Source of the DNA: Gammaproteobacteria bacterium
Lineage (GTDB): Bacteria; Gemmatimonadota; Gemmatimonadetes; Longimicrobiales; Gaopeijiaceae
Assembly (NCBI GenBank): GCA_028820325.1
Contig: JAPPJO010000075.1
Coordinates: forward strand, 52,288-116,287
DNA: 64,000 nucleotides
Direction: 5' to 3'
A program made the translations under genes and the position numbers. Below, one piece after another: positions 18,089-25,492 of this stretch (position 1 is its first letter; the number at the start of each line of letters is the position of its first letter). The notes beneath the pieces are model-generated. The model was not told the DNA's origin, ran no database searches, and saw only the letters and a list, made by a program, of their open reading frames with translations.

Positions 18089-18256
18089 ATGAGCACGGAA
18101 GAACGAATCAGGCACCTGGGAAGAGCGGCATCGAGGGCGGAGGATGAAGGGAGGTACCGGGAAGCTCGCAATCTGCGGCTTCTGGCGCGTGACGCTCGAC
18201 CCATCTCTTCCTTGAAGGACGTTCCGAACATTTCCCTGGCCGGTTCGAGGGAATGA
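18089..18256 (+). CDS. Small charged protein, 55 residues, sigma-54 driven
   Basis: A 55-codon frame opens with ATG, has GGGGGAG six bases upstream, and ends in TGA. It sits between a near-consensus sigma-54 promoter and a strong hairpin, so it looks like a complete single-gene transcription unit. The product is soluble and highly charged. Residues 1-36 are rich in Arg, Glu and Ala with helical spacing (MSTEERIRHLGRAASRAEDE, then GRYREARNLRLLARDA), and a shorter less structured tail ends in AGSRE. There is no signal peptide, membrane segment or Cys. I recognise no family. The tandem basic/acidic helix could bind RNA, DNA or a partner protein, but that is a guess. Confidence 0.6.
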   Translation: MSTEERIRHLGRAASRAEDEGRYREARNLRLLARDARPISSLKDVPNISLAGSRE

Positions 18257-18293
18257 GTATCGGCTGAGTCGAGATGTGGGGTGGGGTGGTGAG

Positions 18294-18328
18294 GCCCCCG
18301 AGCCCGTGGAAGCGGGTTCGGGGGCTTT
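18294..18328 (+). terminator. Intrinsic terminator of the small sigma-54 gene
   Basis: GCCCCCGAGCCCG (18294-18306) pairs with CGGGTTCGGGGGC (18313-18325), 12 Watson-Crick pairs plus one G-U, around a 6-base loop. TTT follows immediately. It lies 38 bases after the small gene's stop and would separate it from the M28 peptidase gene. Confidence 0.65.
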
Positions 18329-18448
18329 GGTATTGAGCGCAGCGTCGGCGGATCTCCGCGGTCCCGGCGACCAGCGACATGTCGATCAGCAGCAGAAGGC
18401 CTGAGTGCCAGCATCTTGACAGCCGATGATGGATTTCCGTCGTTGAAA

Positions 18449-18470
18449 GGCGGGCGGTCCGTCGCCCGCC
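18449..18470 (+). other. Hairpin in the leader of the M28 peptidase gene
   Basis: GGCGGGCG (18449-18456) and CGCCCGCC (18463-18470) form a perfect 8-bp stem with a 6-base loop, 34 bases before the start codon. A TTGACA at 18416-18421 lies upstream but has no convincing -10. The role is unknown. Confidence 0.35.
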
Positions 18471-18504
18471 AGGCTGGAAAACTGCCGCAGCAGGGAGCAA
18501 GGCC

Positions 18505-19581
18505 GTGAGATTGAAGGGAAGCGATTGGCGCGTGATCGGAGGGATGCTGGCCTGTTTCGCGGTCGGCGCGTGCGCGGGCGACGACGAAGCGGGAGACTCC
18601 TTGTCCGGCTCGTCCAGGGACGCTCGGGCGGCCGCCGCGACCATCACCGAAGCCGACTTTCTGGACCGGGTGGCGATTCTGGCCCACGACTCCATGCGGG
18701 GCCGGGCCACGCCGAGCCCGGAGATCGAGGAGGCCGCGCGCTGGATTGCGGGAGAGCTCGCTGCAATGGGACTCGAACCGGGTGGTGGCGGGGGCGAGTT
18801 CATCCAGCGCTACTCTTTCCGTCCCCGGATAGTTGATCTCGAAGCCCCTGCGATCGACGCGCCCAACGTGGCCGCCGTGCTGACGGGCAGCGATCCGGAA
18901 CTGCGGAACGAGTACGTCGTGTTCAGCGCCCACATGGACCACGTGGGAGTGCGGGATCCGGACGCGAGCGGGGACAGCATCTACAACGGCGCCGACGACG
19001 ACGCCTCCGGAACGGCCGCGGTCATCGAGATCGCCGAGGCGTTTGCCGCCCTCGAAGAGCCGCCGGCGCGGTCGACGGTGTTCCTGCTGGTGAGCGGGGA
19101 GGAGCGGGGCCTGCACGGAAGCCGCGCCTACGCCGACGACCCGCCGGAACCGGTCGCCTCGGGGCGCATGGTGGCCAACCTCAACATGGACATGGTGGGC
19201 CGCAACTGGCCCGACACCATCGTGGCCATCGGCAAGGAGCACTCGGATCTGGGGGCGACCCTGCAACGCGTCAACGCGGCGCATCCCGAGCTCGGCATGA
19301 CCGCCATCGACGACCTGTGGCCGGACGAGAACTTCTACTTCCGTTCGGACCACTACAACTTCGCGCGCAACGGCGTGCCGGTCCTCTTCTTCTTCAACGG
19401 GACCCACGACGACTACCACCGGCCGAGCGACGAGGTCGAGCTGATCGACGCCGAAAAGGGAGCGCGCCTGACCCGGCTCATCTTCTACCTGGGGCTCGAG
19501 ATCGCCAGCGCTCCGGAGCCGCCGGAGTGGAATCCCGAAAGCCGCCGCATGATCGTCGAGATGATCGAGAACAGGCGATGA
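18505..19581 (+). CDS. M28 family zinc aminopeptidase, lipoprotein
   Basis: The product has 358 residues. The GTG start has AGGGAGC upstream and opens a lipoprotein signal with lipobox VGAC (Cys about residue 23). The M28 co-catalytic zinc motifs are in order: SAHMDHVG (His and Asp), [19 protein letters not shown] (bridging Asp), [13 protein letters not shown] (general-base Glu and ligand Glu), [10 protein letters not shown] (Asp) and [10 protein letters not shown] (last His). All ligands are present, so it should be active, releasing N-terminal residues from peptides in the periplasm or at the outer membrane. Its stop overlaps the start of the nitroreductase gene (ATGA). Confidence 0.93.
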   Translation: MRLKGSDWRVIGGMLACFAVGACAGDDEAGDSLSGSSRDARAAAATITEADFLDRVAILAHDSMRGRATPSPEIEEAARWIAGELAAMGLEPGGGGGEFIQRYSFRPRIVDLEAPAIDAPNVAAVLTGSDPELRNEYVVFSAHMDHVGVRDPDASGDSIYNGADDDASGTAAVIEIAEAFAALEEPPARSTVFLLVSGEERGLHGSRAYADDPPEPVASGRMVANLNMDMVGRNWPDTIVAIGKEHSDLGATLQRVNAAHPELGMTAIDDLWPDENFYFRSDHYNFARNGVPVLFFFNGTHDDYHRPSDEVELIDAEKGARLTRLIFYLGLEIASAPEPPEWNPESRRMIVEMIENRR

Positions 19582-20246
19582 GCGTCCGGCTGATGCCGCT
19601 GGAAGACTATCGGGAGTATCCCGTCCGGGAGATGCGCGCCCGTGCGCGCGCGTTCCGCGAGGAAGTCCGCCGCCGGCGCACGGTGCGCGACTTCTCACCG
19701 CGCTCCGTGCCGCGCGGGATCATCGAGGACTGCCTGCTCGCCGCCGGTTCCGCCCCCAACGGCGCCAACCACCAGCCCTGGCACTTCGTCGTGGTGAGCG
19801 ACCCCACGGTGAAGAAGCAGATCCGCGAGGCCGCGGAAGACGAGGAGCGGGCCTTCTACCGGGGACGGGCGCCGGACGAATGGCTGCGGGCGCTCGAACC
19901 CCTGGGCACCGACGAACACAAGCCCTTCCTGGAGGTCGCGCCGTACCTGATCGTGATCTTCGCCGAGAGCTACGCTCTGCTCCCCGACGGGACCCGCCGC
20001 AAGAACTACTACGTGACCGAGTCGGTCGGCATCGCCACGGGGCTGCTCATCACGGCCCTCCATCACGCCGGCCTGGCATCGCTCACCCACACGCCCAGCC
20101 CCATGGGCTTCCTGAACCGCATCCTGGGCCGTCCGAAAAACGAGCGCCCCTTCCTGTTGCTGGTGGTGGGGTATCCGGCGGACGACGCCAGGGTGCCCGT
20201 CATCGGCAAGAAGTCCCTGCGCGAGATCGCGACCTTCAGCGAGTAG
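19578..20246 (+). CDS. Nitroreductase family flavoprotein (BluB / iodotyrosine deiodinase-like)
   Basis: The product has 222 residues. The ATG at 19578 overlaps the M28 stop by 4 bases. The FMN-binding nitroreductase fold is shown by [17 protein letters not shown] (phosphate contacts), [19 protein letters not shown] (the family's SGA-xQPW block) and [25 protein letters not shown]. The NGANHQPW and THTPSP text is closest to the iodotyrosine-deiodinase/BluB branch rather than to NfsA or NfsB. It probably uses FMN to reduce a small organic substrate; the identity is unknown. Translational coupling to a secreted peptidase is unexpected and may be incidental. Confidence 0.85.
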   Translation: MSVRLMPLEDYREYPVREMRARARAFREEVRRRRTVRDFSPRSVPRGIIEDCLLAAGSAPNGANHQPWHFVVVSDPTVKKQIREAAEDEERAFYRGRAPDEWLRALEPLGTDEHKPFLEVAPYLIVIFAESYALLPDGTRRKNYYVTESVGIATGLLITALHHAGLASLTHTPSPMGFLNRILGRPKNERPFLLLVVGYPADDARVPVIGKKSLREIATFSE

Positions 20247-20362
20247 CAAACCCGGGCCGGCCACTCGCATTGCGTGTTGGTCTTGGATAAACTCCGCCCA
20301 TGGGCACCCGCCGGGCGCGGGCACCTGTCAACGGTTCCACCCGTTCAACCGGACGAGGCACA

Positions 20363-22282
20363 ATGGGACGCCTGGATGCAGACACAGGACGGGACTCGGC
20401 GGAGATCCGCGCCTTCACAAAGGCGATTCTGAGGGACCTCAAGGCCCTCGAGAGGATGCTCTCCGAGGGCATGATCGAGTCCGGGGTGCGCCGCTTCGGC
20501 GTGGAACAGGAGTTCTTCCTGGTGGACCGCGGCTGGCGCCCGGCGACCGTCGCGCTCGACGTGCTGGAGCATCTTCCGAAAGACACCTTCACGACAGAGC
20601 TGGCGCTCTTCAACCTGGAGGCCAACCTCCAGCCCAAGCTCCTCACCGGGCGCTGCTTCTCGGCCATGGAGGTCGAAATCGAAGAGCGGATCGCGCAGGC
20701 GCGCGCCTCCGCGCAGCGGCAGGGGGCCGACATCGTCCTGTGCGGCATCCTGCCGACCCTGGGCAAGTCCGACCTGTCCATGGACAGCATCACGCCCATG
20801 CCCCGCTACTACGCCCTCAACGATGCGCTCAACCGCATCCGCGGCGGGTCGTCGTACCGGCTGCGCATCGAGGGCACCGACGAGATCTTCGTCGAGCACG
20901 ACTCGGTGATGGTGGAGGCGTGCAACACCAGCTACCAGGTGCACCTTCAGGTTTCCGCGGAGGAGTTCCCGAGCTTCTACAACGTGGCCCAGCTGGTCAC
21001 CCCGCCGGTGCTGGCGGCGTGCGTCAACTCCCCGCTCCTCTTCGGCAAGCGGCTCTGGAACGAGACCCGCATCGCGCTCTTCGAGCAGTCGATGGACACG
21101 CGCAGCGCAACGCCGCACCTGCGCCAGACCAGCACGCGCGTGCGCTTCGGCGAGCGCTGGATCAACAAGTCGGTGACCGAGCTCTTCGAGGACGACATCG
21201 CGCGCTTCCGCGTGCTCCTGACCGGAGAGGTGACGGAGGATCCCTTCGAGGTGCTTGCACGGGGCGGCGTGCCCCGGCTCCCCGCGCTGCAGCTGCACAA
21301 CGGCACGGTATACCGCTGGAACCGCCCCTGCTACGGCATCAGCGAAGGCAAGCCGCACCTGCGCATCGAGTGCCGCGTGCTGCCCTCCGGTCCCACGATC
21401 ATGGACGAGGTTGCCAACGCCGCCTTCTGGATCGGTCTCGTGCTCGGAGGCGCCCGGGAATACGGAGACGTGGCCGGCCGCGTCGACTTCGACTACGCCA
21501 AGGCCAACTTCGTGGCCGCCAGCCGCCGAGGCCTGGACGCCGGTTTCCACTGGCTCACCGGCGAGACCGTGAGCGCGCGCGATCTCCTGCTGGGTGAACT
21601 GCTTCCGCTGTCACGGAGCGGGCTCGAGGAGCTGCAGATCGAGGAGACCGAGATCGACCACTACCTGGGGATCGTCCAGGGGCGCATCGAGTCCGGCATG
21701 ACCGGCGCGACGTGGCAGCTCAAGTCGCTGCGCAGCATGAGCGGCCAGGGATCGGCCGCAGAGCGCATGACCGCGCTCACCTCCGGGATGGCTCATCGGC
21801 AACGGGATCCGCGTCCGGCGCACACCTGGGAGCCGGCCGAGATCTGGGAGGCGGGCGGCTGGCGCTACAATTTCCTGAAGGTCGAGCAGTACATGGTGAC
21901 CGACCTGTTCACCGTGCATGAGGACGAGCCCATCGAGCTGGCCGCCTTCCTGATGGACAAGCAGAACATCCGTCATGTGCTGGTGGAAGACGACGACCAC
22001 ACGCTGGTCGGGCTGGTCTCGTACCGCGCGATCCTGCGCCTGGTCGCCGCCTCCGGCGTCCCAGGCATCGAGGAGTCCGACCCCATCCGCACCATCATGG
22101 CCTCCGACGTGGTGACCGTGGAGCCCGAGACCTCCACGCTGGAAGCGATCAGGATCATGCGCGAGAAGCGCGTGTCCGCGCTCCCGGTGGAGAAGAACGG
22201 CAAGCTGATCGGAATCATCAGCGAGCGCGATTTCCTGCCGATCGCCTACCAGCTGCTGGAAGAGAAGCTGGAGGAGGTCTGA
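20363..22282 (+). CDS. Glutamate-cysteine ligase family (GCS2/YbdK-like) protein with C-terminal CBS pair
   Basis: The product has 639 residues. I prefer the ATG at 20363, with GAGG seven bases upstream, over one at 20300. Residues ~40-420 are a GCS2 carboxylate-amine ligase domain: RFGVEQEFFLVDRGW (metal-binding Glu pair), NTSYQVHLQV, TRSATPHLRQTSTRVRFGERW-like text, and LRIECRVLPSGPTIMDEVANAAFW. After a ~90-residue linker, residues ~515-630 hold two CBS domains (QYMVTDLFTVHEDEPIELAA and TIMASDVVTVEPETSTLEAI). The enzyme class joins an amino acid carboxylate to an amine with ATP, as in gamma-glutamylcysteine synthesis. CBS pairs bind adenine nucleotides, so activity may respond to energy state. 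No glutathione synthetase is nearby. Confidence 0.85.
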   Translation: MGRLDADTGRDSAEIRAFTKAILRDLKALERMLSEGMIESGVRRFGVEQEFFLVDRGWRPATVALDVLEHLPKDTFTTELALFNLEANLQPKLLTGRCFSAMEVEIEERIAQARASAQRQGADIVLCGILPTLGKSDLSMDSITPMPRYYALNDALNRIRGGSSYRLRIEGTDEIFVEHDSVMVEACNTSYQVHLQVSAEEFPSFYNVAQLVTPPVLAACVNSPLLFGKRLWNETRIALFEQSMDTRSATPHLRQTSTRVRFGERWINKSVTELFEDDIARFRVLLTGEVTEDPFEVLARGGVPRLPALQLHNGTVYRWNRPCYGISEGKPHLRIECRVLPSGPTIMDEVANAAFWIGLVLGGAREYGDVAGRVDFDYAKANFVAASRRGLDAGFHWLTGETVSARDLLLGELLPLSRSGLEELQIEETEIDHYLGIVQGRIESGMTGATWQLKSLRSMSGQGSAAERMTALTSGMAHRQRDPRPAHTWEPAEIWEAGGWRYNFLKVEQYMVTDLFTVHEDEPIELAAFLMDKQNIRHVLVEDDDHTLVGLVSYRAILRLVAASGVPGIEESDPIRTIMASDVVTVEPETSTLEAIRIMREKRVSALPVEKNGKLIGIISERDFLPIAYQLLEEKLEEV

Positions 22283-22301
22283 GGGGTCCCGACCCGCGAC
22301 C

Positions 22302-23411
22302 TCAGATCTTGATGTAGATCCGGCGCCGGTGCAGCAGCCAGGCGACGGTGAGCCAGAACGCGACCTGTGCGAGCGCGAGGGCCAGCGAGCCATTGTAGTC
22401 GCCCGCCCAGGACTGGAAACCGTTGCGGAAGATCCAGTCGTAGAGGGATGACGCGGCGGCGTCGGGCGCGGGGATCCGCGCCATCGTCTTGGCCACCATC
22501 CCGGATGCCACGAAGATGGCGATGGAGTTCATTCCGCAGGCCATGAACGGTGCGCTCCAGGCACTCCGCCATCGCTTGACGTCGATGGCCCAGAACATCG
22601 TGCCCAGCAGCAGGAGCGCGGTTCCGGCGGTGAAGACCACGTAGGAACTGGTCCACAGGTTCTTGTTGATGGGGAAGACGAGGTCCCAGGCGAGTCCCAG
22701 CGCGACCATCACCGCGCCCGCCATCCACATCTCCCAGGCGAGCCGGCGGCCGGAGCGGCCGCTTTGGAGCCGTTCGCCGCAGAAGATGCCCAGGAGGCAG
22801 GTGGCGATGGCCGGGAAGGTGGAGAGCAGCCCTTCCGGGTCCCATGTGCCCGACCACAGCCGGCCGGGCATGAGGATGCGGTCGATGTGGGCGGCGAGGT
22901 TGCCGTCCGGCGAGAGGTCGCCCGGTGCGGAGCCGGGGACCGGCACGAGCATCATCACGGCCCAGTAGCCCAACAAGAGCGCGGCTGTGGCGGCCATCCT
23001 CCCGCGGGCGGAAGCCCACAGGTACAGCCCGGCCGCGGCGAAGTACACGAGGCCGATGCGCTGGAGGACGCCGTATAGGCGCATCTCGCCGAAGTCGAAG
23101 TCCGGGATGGCGCGCATGGCGAGCCCGATCGCGATGAGAATCAGCGAACGGCGGATGACGTGCCGGAACAGGCTGGAGCGGCTGGCTCCTCCCGCGAGCC
23201 TGCCCCGGAAGGAGAACGGCATCGCGACGCCGACGATGAACAGGAAGTACGGGAAGATGAGATCGGTGGGGGTCCACCCGTGCCACTCGGCGTGGGCGAG
23301 AGGCGCATACACGTACGCCCAGCTGCCCGGGTTGTTGACCAGCACCATTCCCGCGATGGTCAGGCCCCGGAACGCGTCCAGGGAGAGGAGGCGGTCCGAC
23401 GTTTCGGGCAT
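22302..23411 (-). CDS. DUF5009 / heparan-alpha-glucosaminide N-acetyltransferase-like membrane acyltransferase
   Basis: The product has 369 residues and about ten transmembrane helices. The N-terminus RLLSLDAFRGLTIAGMVLVN is the hallmark of the DUF5009/HGSNAT family, followed by WTPTDLIFPYFLFIVGVAMPFSF and RLYGVLQRIGLVYF. GLLSTFPAIATCLLGIFCGE is a further conserved block. Members move an acetyl group from cytoplasmic acetyl-CoA to an amino sugar on the outer face; NagX is a bacterial example. A role in cell-wall sugar modification would fit the salvage cluster at 56-64 kb, but the gene is far from it. Its ATG is the only good start. Confidence 0.85.
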   Translation of the reverse strand: MPETSDRLLSLDAFRGLTIAGMVLVNNPGSWAYVYAPLAHAEWHGWTPTDLIFPYFLFIVGVAMPFSFRGRLAGGASRSSLFRHVIRRSLILIAIGLAMRAIPDFDFGEMRLYGVLQRIGLVYFAAAGLYLWASARGRMAATAALLLGYWAVMMLVPVPGSAPGDLSPDGNLAAHIDRILMPGRLWSGTWDPEGLLSTFPAIATCLLGIFCGERLQSGRSGRRLAWEMWMAGAVMVALGLAWDLVFPINKNLWTSSYVVFTAGTALLLLGTMFWAIDVKRWRSAWSAPFMACGMNSIAIFVASGMVAKTMARIPAPDAAASSLYDWIFRNGFQSWAGDYNGSLALALAQVAFWLTVAWLLHRRRIYIKI

Positions 23412-23538
23412 GTGGACACCAGAATCCGGGAACGTGTCATCCTTGCCGGGATTTCGATTCTAACCGTTCCCGGTGGTGAACGCATTGGCGGTGAGATGTC
23501 GGGGCGTCGGAGTGGGTCCCGTGGTTCGATATCCCTGC

Positions 23539-23567
23539 TTGTCCATCTGAGATATCTTGACTAGGAT
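23539..23567 (+). promoter_or_regulatory. Candidate vapBC promoter with palindromic operator
   Basis: TTGTCC (23539-23544) and TAGGAT (23562-23567) are 17 bases apart. The perfect palindrome AGATATCT (23550-23557) lies in the spacer, and a second GATATC is at 23528-23533. VapB proteins usually repress their own promoter by binding such repeats. Confidence 0.4.
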
Positions 23568-23608
23568 TGTCAGTATACCGTGTTCTGCTCTTTTTCGGAG
23601 GGTTTCGA

Positions 23609-23818
23609 TTGAGGAAGACCAGCGTAGAAGTTGACCACGGCCTCATCGAGCAGGTTCGGCTGCTGCTTGGAACAGCCTCAATCAAGGAGACAATCGACAC
23701 CGCGTTGCGCGAAGTGCTGCGGCGCGAGGCCAGGCGCCAGGAGATAGCGGCGCTCTCCACCATGGAGGGGCTTGATCTGGCCAACGAGACCGTCATGGCC
23801 AAGGCGTGGCGTCGTTGA
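23609..23818 (+). CDS. vapB: VapB-type antitoxin
   Basis: The product has 69 residues. The start is a TTG: GGAGG sits six bases upstream, and the family text begins there (LRKTSVEVDHGLIEQVRLLLG read with an initiator Met). The N-terminal third is a ribbon-helix-helix DNA-binding region (KTSVEVDHGLIEQ and SIKETIDTALREVLR). The rest is a charged toxin-binding tail ending in a Trp-containing helix. It neutralises the overlapping VapC toxin and probably represses the pair. The stop lies inside the toxin gene, an arrangement that couples synthesis. Confidence 0.85.
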   Translation: MRKTSVEVDHGLIEQVRLLLGTASIKETIDTALREVLRREARRQEIAALSTMEGLDLANETVMAKAWRR

Positions 23819-24243
23819 CACCGCGGGAAACGCCCGTCGCCTACCTGATTGACCAGAGTGCTCTGGCCCGCATGGAGGATCCTCGGGTCGGGGCGCGAGT
23901 GGTGCCGATCATCGAATCAGGCCGGGCGGCGACATGCTCCGTCGTCGAGCTCGAGGTCCTCTACTCGACACGCAATCATGCCGAGCACGCGCGTGTTCGG
24001 GCTCGACGGGCGCTGGCCTATCGGCGCATCGACCTTACGGAGGCCGTTTTCCAGAGGGCGATCGCCGTTCAGGGGTTACTCGCCCGCCGGGGACAGCACC
24101 GGCTGCCCATCCAGGACCTGATCATCGCGGCCGCGGCGGAGATGGCCGGCGCGACCCTTCTTCATTACGACTCGGACTTCGACACGATCGCGCTCGCGAC
24201 GGGGCAGGATGTCGAGTGGGTCGCTCCGCGAGGCTCCCTATAG
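23806..24243 (+). CDS. vapC: VapC-type PIN-domain ribonuclease toxin
   Basis: The product has up to 145 residues. The GTG at 23806 overlaps the antitoxin by 13 bases; a TTG at 23815 is an alternative, four bases over the antitoxin stop. The PIN-domain acidic cluster is intact: Asp in YLIDQSALAR, Glu in VVELEVLYS, and Asp residues in PIQDLIIAAAAE and YDSDFD. VapC toxins are Mg-dependent RNases that cut tRNA or rRNA to stop translation. The residue after the first Asp is Gln rather than the common Thr. The pair sits alone between a membrane acyltransferase and an aminotransferase. Confidence 0.9.
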   Translation: MASLTPRETPVAYLIDQSALARMEDPRVGARVVPIIESGRAATCSVVELEVLYSTRNHAEHARVRARRALAYRRIDLTEAVFQRAIAVQGLLARRGQHRLPIQDLIIAAAAEMAGATLLHYDSDFDTIALATGQDVEWVAPRGSL

Positions 24244-24250
24244 GCGTGGG

Positions 24251-25366
24251 CTACGCCACCACCTCCGCGAACGCGTCTCCCATCTTCTCCAGCGCTTCCT
24301 GCAGCTCGTGGGCGGGCGGGCCGAAGCCGAGCCGGAGGTAGTGGTCCATGCCGAAGTGGTCGCCGGGCACCACCAGCACGGACTTCTCGGCGCGCAGCTT
24401 CTCCGCCAGCACACTTGAGTTGACGGGAGCGTCGTAGCGGACGTAGCAGATGGCGCCCGCGTCGGGGGGATGGTAGCGGAAGAGGCCGTTTTGGGACTCC
24501 ATCCACTCGGTGACCAATGGCAGGTTGCGGCGCAGGATCGAGCGCGTGCGGGCGAGGATGCGGGCGCGGGCGTCCGGGGCCAGAGCGGCGGTCGCGAGGA
24601 TGTCGGAAAGGGTCGCGGGGGTGATGGTGGTGAAGTCGGTGCGCGCCCACAGCGTCTCGGTGATGTCGACCGGGGCGACGATCCAGCCGATGCGCAGCCC
24701 GGGCGTGCCGTACGCCTTGGAGAGCGAGTTGGTCACGATGGTGCGGTCGTACTCGCCCCACATGGAGGGCGTGGGGATGCCGGAAAGCTCCGCGCCCTGG
24801 TAGACCTCGTCGCAGAGGATCCACGCCCCCGCCCGCTCCGCGGCTTCGACGATGCCTCGCCGCGACTCCGGGCTGAGACACGCTCCCGTGGGGTTGTTCG
24901 GGTTGGTGATCAGGATGAAGCGAACGTCGTCGTCGAGGATGGCGCGCAGTTGATCGAGGTCGGGCTGCCAGCCCGTCTCCTCAAGCAGCTCGAAGGGGCG
25001 CACCAGGCCGCCGAAGTTCCGCACCAGCCCGGGCACCTGCATGTAGTTCGGGACCATGACGGCCGCGGGGGCGCCCGGCTCCATGAGCTGCCAGCAGGCG
25101 GCCATGTTGGCCTCCGCGCCGCCGGTGGTGACCACCACCTCGTCGGGAGTGACGTTGTCGTAGAGGGCGGCGATGCGCTCCCTCAACTCGTCCGACCCGT
25201 TCGACTGGCCGTATCCGAGGCTCGACGCTCCCAGATTCTCGATGCCGGTGAGTTCGATCAGTTCGTCCAGCGAGAGCGGGTCCACTCCGCTCTCGGAGAG
25301 GTTGTAGCGAACGCGGTGCTCGAATACGGACTGCCAGCGCTCCATCTCGAATCGGTCGAGCTTCAC
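24251..25366 (-). CDS. Class I/II PLP-dependent aminotransferase
   Basis: The product has 371 residues. The GTG start has GGAGAGG upstream. It is a fold-type I aminotransferase. GGAEANMAACW binds the cofactor phosphate, ITNPNNPTGACLSP carries the conserved Asn-Pro, CDEVYQG has the Asp that contacts the pyridine nitrogen, and SLSKAYGTPGLRIGW supplies the Schiff-base Lys. The N-terminal part (NLSESGVDPLSLDELIEL, then SLGYGQSNGSDELRERIA) is shortened compared with aspartate aminotransferases and resembles the branch that includes capreomycidine synthase-like enzymes. The natural substrate is not evident from the neighbours. Confidence 0.88.
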   Translation of the reverse strand: MKLDRFEMERWQSVFEHRVRYNLSESGVDPLSLDELIELTGIENLGASSLGYGQSNGSDELRERIAALYDNVTPDEVVVTTGGAEANMAACWQLMEPGAPAAVMVPNYMQVPGLVRNFGGLVRPFELLEETGWQPDLDQLRAILDDDVRFILITNPNNPTGACLSPESRRGIVEAAERAGAWILCDEVYQGAELSGIPTPSMWGEYDRTIVTNSLSKAYGTPGLRIGWIVAPVDITETLWARTDFTTITPATLSDILATAALAPDARARILARTRSILRRNLPLVTEWMESQNGLFRYHPPDAGAICYVRYDAPVNSSVLAEKLRAEKSVLVVPGDHFGMDHYLRLGFGPPAHELQEALEKMGDAFAEVVA

Positions 25367-25387
25367 GGGCTTGCCTCTCCGGGTTCA

Positions 25388-25492
25388 GGGCGCGCGCGGG
25401 GCGCGTTGATGTGGTTTCGGGCCGCGCGCGTGGTGCGTTGACTTGGGGCGCGCGGGCGCGTTGATGCTGATTTGGGCCGCGCGGGCGGCGGC
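25388..25492. repeat. Imperfect ~28-bp tandem repeat, about 3.6 copies
   Basis: Units begin GGGCGCGCGCGGGG (25388), GGGCCGCGCGCG (25419), GGGCGCGCGGGC (25446) and GGGCCGCGCGGGC (25474). Three of them continue with GCGTTGA. Unit length drifts from 27 to 31. The array fills the gap between two same-strand genes and is not a CRISPR, because there are no unique spacers. Confidence 0.6.

Noticed and set aside
18416..18444. Sigma-70 promoter for the M28 gene from a perfect TTGACA
   Set aside because: The hexamers at 17 and 18 bases (GTCGTT, TCGTTG) do not resemble a -10 element.
25388..25492. Possible CRISPR array
   Set aside because: Units are adjacent and degenerate, there are no unique spacers, and no cas gene is present.
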